A DNA stretch of 14,111 nt, taken from NCBI GenBank assembly GCA_021286925.1, contig JAJTBL010000013.1, positions 1-14,111 of the forward strand. The letters are read 5' to 3'. A program made the translations under genes and the position numbers. Positions 7,207-13,034 of the stretch are shown here, in pieces (the first letter of the stretch is position 1; every line of letters begins with the position of its first letter). The stretch is from Spirochaetia bacterium. Lineage in GTDB: Bacteria; Spirochaetota; Spirochaetia; Treponematales; Rectinemataceae. The notes beneath the pieces are model-generated. The model had not been told where the DNA came from, did no database searches, and saw nothing but the letters and a program-made list of their open reading frames with translations.

Positions 7207-8198
7207 CGTGTTGCCGCCTTGAGGCTTTGCTGATTCAGCACGAAGAAACCGCTTTCATAGCGGGCTGGATTCTTCATTCCAGAGAGCAAATCAGAAAAGG
7301 CACGCAAGGCTGATCGCCCGATGGCTGAAGAGTCGCGGACAATACTGGCGGTAACAACGCCATTCTGTATGTAGCGGCTTATTTCCGGTGTTTCGTCGGT
7401 GCCGACAATGAGCACTTTCCCAACGGCATTCCGGTCAACAACAACCTGTACCGCGCCGATAGTGTCACGGGCGCTCGAGCAGATGAGCGCGTTGACCGGC
7501 TCAGGGGAATCCAGCATGCTGGCAGCCGATTCCTCGCCGGACATGGCGCCAGGCCGGGAACGAATAGCGGCGACAACACGCGCCCCTGGATAATTTTTCA
7601 TGGCTTCAAGAACACCCTGATAAAAAGCTTCATTCAGAATGTTATCGGAACCGGTCTGCGGCAGTATCACCCCGATGCGGGCCGAATTCCCCAGCTTGGG
7701 CAAAATTGCCGAAGCGCTCGCGGAACCTTGTTTTTTTAGGTCGGAACCGACGAAGAAAGTATCTTCATCAAGCGGCGAATCCATGAAAACCGGAACGAAT
7801 CGAACATTGTTCCTGTCCGCCAAGGCTTTTCGCTCGGCAAGCGGATCACCCCGCTTTGAAAACATGATAAGCCCGTCAACCCGCGCTGCCATGGCCAGAT
7901 TGAAATATCGTTCAGCCTCGGTATTCGATTCAGCGGGATAGCGAAATATCTGCACAACCGCTTCTATTTTCGATGCTTCTTCGTTAAGACCGTTGATGAG
8001 CCCGCGGAAGTACGAGTCATCGGTGTCCGGAAAAACAGCCGCCAGGTGGTACCGCGCAGGTTTGGCTGAGGAAGAACTCCTGAAAATGCCGTCCGCAAGC
8101 GCTTTCTGGCTTTTGACAATGAGGTCGGCATTGATGACGGTCGCGGCTACCAGCACAAGGCCGAAAAGTATCGCGAACAACCTGGCGGCGTTTTTCAT
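7203..8198 (-). CDS. Membrane-anchored or exported sugar-binding protein, probable sensor partner of the kinase
   Basis: This 331-residue protein has one N-terminal hydrophobic segment (about 6-23) and then a periplasmic-binding-protein domain of the Peripla_BP_4 type. Recognisable parts are the first strand YHLAAVFPDTDDSYFRGLINGL (about 50-71), AARVDGLIMF, VPVFMDSP, GVILPQ, and the C-terminal VGTDETPEISRYIQNGVVTASIVRDS with the following helix. No clear signal-peptidase site follows the hydrophobic segment, and a linker of about 25 residues precedes the domain, so an uncleaved membrane anchor is likely but not certain. It lacks the YDR and QDAE motifs of the XylF/ChvE proteins in this window, so it belongs to a different branch. 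The ATGA overlap with the kinase gene argues that it works as the kinase's ligand-presenting subunit rather than as a transporter component. Its ribosome binding site is weak. Confidence 0.82.
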   Translation of the reverse strand: MKNAARLFAILFGLVLVAATVINADLIVKSQKALADGIFRSSSSAKPARYHLAAVFPDTDDSYFRGLINGLNEEASKIEAVVQIFRYPAESNTEAERYFNLAMAARVDGLIMFSKRGDPLAERKALADRNNVRFVPVFMDSPLDEDTFFVGSDLKKQGSASASAILPKLGNSARIGVILPQTGSDNILNEAFYQGVLEAMKNYPGARVVAAIRSRPGAMSGEESAASMLDSPEPVNALICSSARDTIGAVQVVVDRNAVGKVLIVGTDETPEISRYIQNGVVTASIVRDSSAIGRSALRAFSDLLSGMKNPARYESGFFVLNQQSLKAATR

Positions 8199-8216
8199 GA
8201 CTCTATTCCAGCACCT

Positions 8217-9665
8217 TTATTTTCCAATCTTGGTGAAGTCAGCGGGATTCAATTTCCCAAGCAAGCCGGGATCGCCTAACGCGACCCAAGTGAATCCGCC
8301 TTCGAGAACATAATGGGAAAACGCTTCTAAAATTTGGCCGGGCGTTACTGCCTGAATTCGTTGGACATCCATGATCCAATCCGCTGGATCGCCGCTATCG
8401 ATAACCGACCGAATCATCATGCCTGCCATCGCAGAATTCGTCCGCAGGGCATTGAAATACTCATTCTTGAACATCTGCTTGTACGCTTCGAGCGCGTCGG
8501 GAATTTTCATGAATTTGGATTCCTCGCCCGGCCGGCTCGGATCGACCGATACACAGCGGCCATCGGCCATGACTCCTGCTGCCTCATCGATATAGGATTT
8601 TATTTTTTCTGTCGCCGATGTTTTATAGATGGTGATAGACCCATAATTCGCGCCGAAAGAGCGGATATATGAACCAGGTGTGTAAACCGCGCCATACTGA
8701 TCTCTGACAATGGTAAAAAGAAGGTCTGAGAAAAGTTTCATGGCAAGGCTGGCCGAAAAATAATCAGCGCTGCCAGGATTCGGAGCGGCAAAATCGCCGC
8801 GCATATACACAACGCCGCGCGATTGTTCATCTTCTTCGATAAACAGGCGGCCCTGGGAGGTCTTTGCAAAGGCCGGCGCTTCAGGAACCGGACCGAGTTT
8901 CAAATTTGGAATTGCTGCAAAGGTTTTTTCAAGCTCGGTTTCAAGCGATTCGGAAGAAAAATCGCCAACAGCGACAATAAACGCTCGATCTGCAGAAAGA
9001 TTTTCCGCATACCAGGCTTTGATCAAATCCAGCTGGGCTTTTCCGATAGTTGCTTCAGTGCCATCAGGATTGGCCGCGTATGGGTGACCTTCAAAAAATT
9101 TTTGGTTAGTCAGCAAATTGGTTTTAGCCCAGGGGTTCTGGTCCTTGGATTGAATGTTCAATACGGCTTCACTTTTAACCTGATCAAAATCGGATTTTGC
9201 GAAAGCTGGCTGTGTCACCATGTCAGCCCAGACCGGCAGGAGCTTTGCGAAGTATTTATCCAACACATTGAGGCTCAAGGCGGTATATTCAAATGTCGCT
9301 GAAGCAGATATCGAACTCGATGTCTCGTCAAGCAAATCCGTCACAACCGCGTAAGGATAATTGACCGATGCCCGAGCGGCCGTCTTGAATGCCAACAGTG
9401 GCCAGCCAGCTTTATCCTGCGGTATTGTAAGCGAGCCGCCCCGCAGAACAAATGAAATATTCCGAACTTTGTTTGCCTTGTTTTCTTTGACATAAACGGG
9501 AATGCCATTGGAAAGCGTGAACTGCCTGAACGTTGGGCGATTCATCTCGACAAAATCAATTTTCTGCTTCTGCACCATTTGAGCGGCCGCGCCGGAAAGG
9601 GCCGCATAGAGCATCAACACAGCAACCGCAAGAATCTTGTATTTTTTCCACAGTATGTTTTTCAT
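8217..9665 (-). CDS. M16-family peptidase-like protein without the zinc motif (likely non-catalytic partner)
   Basis: This protein of 482 residues has an N-terminal signal sequence (about 1-28, ending SGAAAQ) and the M16 two-lobe pattern. After FTLSNGIPVYVKEN and FVLRGGSLT, where an active member has HxxEH, this one reads GWPLLAFKTAARAS, with no His or Glu. Later family features are kept, such as the helix with AVLNIQSKDQNPWAK, the FFEGHPYAANPDGT stretch, ADRAFIVAVGDFS and the YGAVYTPGSYIRSFGANYGS region. I chose the ATG at 9663-9665 because a GGGGG lies just upstream; the frame extends to an ATG at 9689 that overlaps the previous gene. Bacterial M16B enzymes often work as a pair of one zinc-bearing and one zinc-less subunit, so this is probably the partner of the gene directly upstream. 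Substrate unknown; location is outside the inner membrane. Confidence 0.86.
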   Translation of the reverse strand: MKNILWKKYKILAVAVLMLYAALSGAAAQMVQKQKIDFVEMNRPTFRQFTLSNGIPVYVKENKANKVRNISFVLRGGSLTIPQDKAGWPLLAFKTAARASVNYPYAVVTDLLDETSSSISASATFEYTALSLNVLDKYFAKLLPVWADMVTQPAFAKSDFDQVKSEAVLNIQSKDQNPWAKTNLLTNQKFFEGHPYAANPDGTEATIGKAQLDLIKAWYAENLSADRAFIVAVGDFSSESLETELEKTFAAIPNLKLGPVPEAPAFAKTSQGRLFIEEDEQSRGVVYMRGDFAAPNPGSADYFSASLAMKLFSDLLFTIVRDQYGAVYTPGSYIRSFGANYGSITIYKTSATEKIKSYIDEAAGVMADGRCVSVDPSRPGEESKFMKIPDALEAYKQMFKNEYFNALRTNSAMAGMMIRSVIDSGDPADWIMDVQRIQAVTPGQILEAFSHYVLEGGFTWVALGDPGLLGKLNPADFTKIGK

Positions 9666-9676
9666 GACTGCCCCCT

Positions 9677-11182
9677 TTACCGCTGCCACCAGAAGGCATT
9701 ATCGGCATTCACTTTTTCGAAACCATATTCCTGCATTTTTGCCGCCATCCTGGAATCGGAACCGAAGGTGCTGGTTCTGATTCTGAGCATGGTTGCGATT
9801 TCAGGCGCAGGCGCTACTTCCGAACCGGTGATATAGTGCTGAACCAGCGCGCGGATATCATCCCAGCTGACCTTGCTGCAATTTTTTTCGTACCCGAAAA
9901 AATAATCCGCGGTTGCCGTTGACCACCAGAAGGTGAGCGTGTCAGTGACAAAGGTTTCAGCGGATTCCATGGCGAAAATATTCTGATCGATGAGTTTCGT
10001 TTTCGCTTTCTGCAATTCATTCGATCCGAAATATCCGGCTGGATCTCTTGCGATTTCTTTAAACTCATCAAGAACCGCGTTTTTCAAATTCATAACCCGA
10101 TCGAGAACCGCTCCCTCGGCAGCTGGTTTTTGTATGAGCATGTATGTCGAAAAAATATAGTTGCCGCCGTCGCGTGCAGTCGGATAGGTAAAATCGATAT
10201 ATTCGGCATCGTAGAGACCTTCGACCTTTTTCATGATCGAATCTTTGAACCGGCCGATGGGCGATGAAAGCAAAAAGAGCAGGACATCTGATGTATAGGT
10301 GTCCTGTGTCTGCGCGAGGACATCGGGGCCTCTCCAGCGGAATTGGATATTTCCGATACCGCGATAGAATTGGTCCTCGACCGAGACAAGATTGATGCCA
10401 GCCGGAATTTTTCCATGCGGCGGTACACCGAAAGATGGAGCACCCTGTCCTTTCCAATCCCCAAAATACTGTTCCGCAAGCGCTTTGACTTCTTCCATGG
10501 TGCAATCGCCGCCAACCATGAGTGCCATGTTTTCTGGCACATAATAGCGGCTTTGCATTTGTTTCAGCACCTGAACCGTCGCAGACTGGATATTGTATTC
10601 GGGGCCGTCGATATTTTTCCGCCACGGATAATCCTTGAACATTCTCGACTCAAGCGCGTTAGCCGCTATTCGGGCCGGATCCGCGTGATATCCTTTGATC
10701 TCATTCAGGACCACATTTTTTTCGTTTTCCAGAACCGCCGGATCGAAGAGAGGATTGCGGACAGCCTGAGCCCAGAATTCCACGGCTGCCTCCGTTTTTT
10801 CCGATGGTACGGTAATGTAATAATTGATATATTCAGTGCCGGTCGCACCGTTCCACGCTGTCGTCCCCATGCTGTTGAGCGCCGCGTTGAACGATTCCTT
10901 GGTTGGGAATTTTGCGTTGCCGGCGAACATCATGTGTTCATACAGATGAAACAGCCCCGCGGTTTCAGGTGTCTGCGCGCTCGCTCCGCCCCGGAACGCG
11001 ACACACACGGTCACCAGCGGCACGGAATGATTTTCCGCAACAAAAACTTCGAGTCCGTTTGGAAGCACCATGTGCCCAACCTGGTTTTGCGCGGACTGCG
11101 CTGACAGGATTTGGAGCGGCAGCAGCAACAATGCAAGAAATGCAAAAAGTGCCGCTTTTCTTGTCCAGCTCATTTTTTTCAT
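9677..11182 (-). CDS. Exported M16-family zinc metallopeptidase (catalytic subunit)
   Basis: This 501-residue protein starts with a signal peptide (about 1-31, Lys/Arg head, long Leu/Ala core, ending LSAQSA). The M16 fold opens with MVLPNGLEVFVAEN. The inverted zinc motif HLYEH is at 79-83, and the likely third metal ligand is E161 in VVLNEIKGY, the usual spacing for the family. Also present are FRGGASAQTPETAGL and the GTTAWNGATGTEYINYY strand that follows the helix. It therefore looks catalytically competent. The start ATG (11180-11182) has AGGAGG seven bases upstream, and that site overlaps the end of the alcohol dehydrogenase gene. The zinc-less homologue follows after 11 bases, forming a two-subunit arrangement seen in bacterial M16B enzymes. 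It could degrade peptides or signal-peptide remnants in the periplasm; the substrate is not evident. Confidence 0.92.
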   Translation of the reverse strand: MKKMSWTRKAALFAFLALLLLPLQILSAQSAQNQVGHMVLPNGLEVFVAENHSVPLVTVCVAFRGGASAQTPETAGLFHLYEHMMFAGNAKFPTKESFNAALNSMGTTAWNGATGTEYINYYITVPSEKTEAAVEFWAQAVRNPLFDPAVLENEKNVVLNEIKGYHADPARIAANALESRMFKDYPWRKNIDGPEYNIQSATVQVLKQMQSRYYVPENMALMVGGDCTMEEVKALAEQYFGDWKGQGAPSFGVPPHGKIPAGINLVSVEDQFYRGIGNIQFRWRGPDVLAQTQDTYTSDVLLFLLSSPIGRFKDSIMKKVEGLYDAEYIDFTYPTARDGGNYIFSTYMLIQKPAAEGAVLDRVMNLKNAVLDEFKEIARDPAGYFGSNELQKAKTKLIDQNIFAMESAETFVTDTLTFWWSTATADYFFGYEKNCSKVSWDDIRALVQHYITGSEVAPAPEIATMLRIRTSTFGSDSRMAAKMQEYGFEKVNADNAFWWQR

Positions 11183-11194
11183 TGCTTGACCTCC

Positions 11195-12529
11195 TTATTT
11201 CATCATTTTTCGAATGAGCGTTTCCAAATCATCGGCATCGAGAACCGCAGGAACAGGATAGGGTGTTCCGTGCGCCTCTTTGATGGCTCCTTCCGCGATG
11301 CTGGCGATATCTTCCGCGCGGATAAAATCCCCTTTTTCCGGAATCCCGATTTCAGCTTCAAGCGCTTTGACCGCATCGCAGAATACGCGGGCCTTTTTCT
11401 GAAACCAGGCTCTGCGCTCGGCTTTGTTCATGGTGCGGGGATTGAATTCCTGCTTGGGCAGCTCCATTGCCCGGGGCGCTTCGGGAACTGCAGCCGCTTC
11501 AGACACTACTGCGGCCGATTTTGCCTCACGCCGTGTATCCTCACGCCGTGTATCCTCACGAGGAACCATGTCCGCCAAATCCGCCAGGCGCTCCGGACAG
11601 ACATCGACATAAAAATCGAGGAAGCAGGGCAGTGCAATTGCATTGGCCAGACCGTGCGGCACATGATATTTTTCGCCGAACCGATGTGCAACCGCATGGA
11701 CATAGCCCACAAAACCGCGGGTAAAGGCTCTCCCTGCGATATGCGACGCCTTCAGCATATTCTCCCGCGCTTCCAGATCGCTGCCGTCGGTATAGGCTCT
11801 GGGAAGATTTGCAAAAATGAGCCGGGTCGCTTCGAGCGCCTGCACATCGACATCGCGATAATGCAGGGTGTTGCAATACGCCTCAACGGCGTGCGTCAGC
11901 GCGTCAATGCCGGTAGCCGCGGTCAACGCGGGCGGCAAACCCACAGTCAGCGCCGGGTCGAGAATCGTCGAATCAGGCGGGAGCCTCGGGTCGAGCACGG
12001 TGATTTTTCGATGTTTCATAGAATCAGTAATGACTGCGGCGGCAGTTGCCTCACTGCCGGTGCCAGCGGTCGTCGGTACGCAAATGAACGGCAGACCGCG
12101 GTTTCTGCATTTCAGCAGACCCGCAAAGCGGGCAAGCGGTTTTTTGTGGGTCGCGCCCATCCGGACCAGCTTGCCGGCGTCCATCACCGAGCCGCCGCCC
12201 AGCGCAATGACCGAATCGCATGAGTTTGCTCGGAGCGCTTCCAGCGCTTTTTCACAGACTTCAAAGGTGGGGTCGGGCGTAATGCCCGGAAATACGGCAT
12301 ACGGAATGGAGGCGCTTTTCAGGATCTCCGTGAGTTGCGCCAGAATTCCTGCTTTTTCAACGCCAACGTCGGTTATAATCAGCGGCTTTCCGGCTTTGAG
12401 CGTTGCCAATTCTTCAGGAATTTTGCGCACAGCGCCTTGGCCGGAAAAAAGCACGGGCACTTTCTGCGGAATGACCGTCAAGGCTCTGCCGCCAATTGAA
12501 AAAAGCAGTCGCTTCAGACCATGTTTCAT
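11195..12529 (-). CDS. Iron-dependent (group III) alcohol dehydrogenase with an inserted segment
   Basis: This cytoplasmic NAD(P)-dependent oxidoreductase of 444 residues probably interconverts an aldehyde or ketone and an alcohol. The N-terminal nucleotide domain has GGGSVMDAGK (111-120) and PTTAGTGSEAT (152-162). The metal site is complete: Asp209 and His213 in GIDALTHAVEAY, His278 in HAVAH and His292 in PHGLANAIALP. Family members are usually about 380-400 residues. The excess lies at about 322-378, between LADLADMV and ARVFCDAVKAL, and is a charged, Ala/Glu/Pro-rich stretch with a RREDT tandem duplication. The start ATG has GGAGG seven bases upstream. The gene follows the thioredoxin-like gene after 25 bases and its TAA overlaps the ribosome binding site of the M16 gene, so these appear to be one transcript. 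The nearby AOR gene suggests a fermentative role; the exact substrate is not shown. Confidence 0.93.
   Translation of the reverse strand: MKHGLKRLLFSIGGRALTVIPQKVPVLFSGQGAVRKIPEELATLKAGKPLIITDVGVEKAGILAQLTEILKSASIPYAVFPGITPDPTFEVCEKALEALRANSCDSVIALGGGSVMDAGKLVRMGATHKKPLARFAGLLKCRNRGLPFICVPTTAGTGSEATAAAVITDSMKHRKITVLDPRLPPDSTILDPALTVGLPPALTAATGIDALTHAVEAYCNTLHYRDVDVQALEATRLIFANLPRAYTDGSDLEARENMLKASHIAGRAFTRGFVGYVHAVAHRFGEKYHVPHGLANAIALPCFLDFYVDVCPERLADLADMVPREDTRREDTRREAKSAAVVSEAAAVPEAPRAMELPKQEFNPRTMNKAERRAWFQKKARVFCDAVKALEAEIGIPEKGDFIRAEDIASIAEGAIKEAHGTPYPVPAVLDADDLETLIRKMMK
11524..11560 (-). repeat. 15-bp tandem repeat inside the alcohol dehydrogenase gene
   Basis: The plus-strand unit CCTCACGCCGTGTAT occurs twice exactly (11524-11538 and 11539-11553) and is followed by a partial third copy (CCTCACG). 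It keeps the reading frame and encodes the repeated RREDT in the inserted segment of the dehydrogenase. The pattern looks like a slippage-type duplication; copy number may vary between strains. Confidence 0.85.
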
Positions 12530-12554
12530 CCTATCGCCTCCGGCGAAAAAAGTA

Positions 12555-12905
12555 TCAGTTTTTCAGCATCCGCAGGAATCCGGTCTTGTCGATATAGTTG
12601 CTTTCCCTGACCAGCTTGCCGTCACGGTAATATCGAACATAGGGAATTTCTCGATTGCCGAAGCGGTCTTCCTTGAATTCGAGAAATTCATCATAAAATG
12701 GCTCATGGTCATATTCGAGCCAGTAAATGTCCATATCGGGAGCTTCGGCAAGAGCCGGGAGATAGGAGCGCATCCAGCCCCATTGAGGACACCAGCTCTG
12801 TGTCAGGACTATCGCAACTGATGGTTTGCTCGAAACGATAGCTTGTGAAAATTCGCCATTTTTCATGGCCTCGCGGCATTCAGCCTCGGTAAGTTTCCGG
12901 TACAT
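12555..12905 (-). CDS. Small thioredoxin-fold protein with a single-cysteine CPQW site
   Basis: This 116-residue cytoplasmic protein has no signal peptide. It shows the thioredoxin pattern: a strand (about 29-35) leading to SWCPQW at 38-42, a helix, a second strand MDIYWLEYD (58-66), and a likely cis-proline at 88 in REIPYVRYYRDGK, followed by the final strand and helix. The resolving cysteine of the usual CxxC is replaced by Trp42, so it cannot act as a classical dithiol reductase by itself. A monothiol, binding or chaperone role is possible. An in-frame TAA sits four codons before the ATG, so the start is well fixed, yet the nearest GGAGG is about 17 bases upstream, too far for normal use. 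It leads the gene set that continues into the alcohol dehydrogenase, after a strong terminator separates it from the AOR gene. I do not recognise a named family. Confidence 0.8.
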   Translation of the reverse strand: MYRKLTEAECREAMKNGEFSQAIVSSKPSVAIVLTQSWCPQWGWMRSYLPALAEAPDMDIYWLEYDHEPFYDEFLEFKEDRFGNREIPYVRYYRDGKLVRESNYIDKTGFLRMLKN

Positions 12906-12911
12906 GGATTT

Positions 12912-12940
12912 ATCTTACTTTCCTCCGCAGAATGGCGCAA
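12912..12940 (-). promoter_or_regulatory. Possible promoter for the thioredoxin-like gene (near-leaderless)
   Basis: On the minus strand TTGCGC (12935-12940) and TAAGAT (12912-12917) are separated by 17 bases, a sigma-70-like layout with moderate matches (three of six and four of six). The expected start of transcription, about seven bases after the -10 element, coincides with the ATG at 12903-12905. The site lies downstream of the AOR terminator, where a new promoter would be needed. The box matches are weak, so this is tentative. Confidence 0.35.
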
Positions 12941-12988
12941 GGCGAAGTCGTAAAGGATTTCGAATTACGGCTTTCTGCAGTACGCATG

Positions 12989-13017
12989 AAAAAAGGCGGC
13001 CGTCGCAGGCCGCCTTT
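12989..13017 (-). terminator. Intrinsic terminator of the AOR-family gene
   Basis: Arms 12992-13001 and 13008-13017 are a perfect 10-bp inverted repeat with a 6-base loop and a GC-rich core (GGCGGCC paired with GGCCGCC). On the minus strand the stem is followed by a run of T residues. It begins 18 bases after the TGA stop of the oxidoreductase gene, an ideal position. This is the clearest transcription end in the window. Confidence 0.9.
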
Positions 13018-13034
13018 CCAGATTCGAACAAAGA

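Noticed and set aside
11524..11560. Short tandem repeat considered as the start of a CRISPR-like array
   Set aside because: The copies are adjacent with no spacers, only two full units exist, and they keep the reading frame of a clear enzyme gene.
11111..12223. Long plus-strand reading frame (370 residues) opposite the alcohol dehydrogenase
   Set aside because: It lies antisense to a gene with complete family motifs. Its translation is rich in Arg, Cys and His with no domain pattern, and no ribosome binding site was seen. It is a shadow of the real gene, as are the plus-strand frames at 956-1732, 10343-11104 and 11868-12821.
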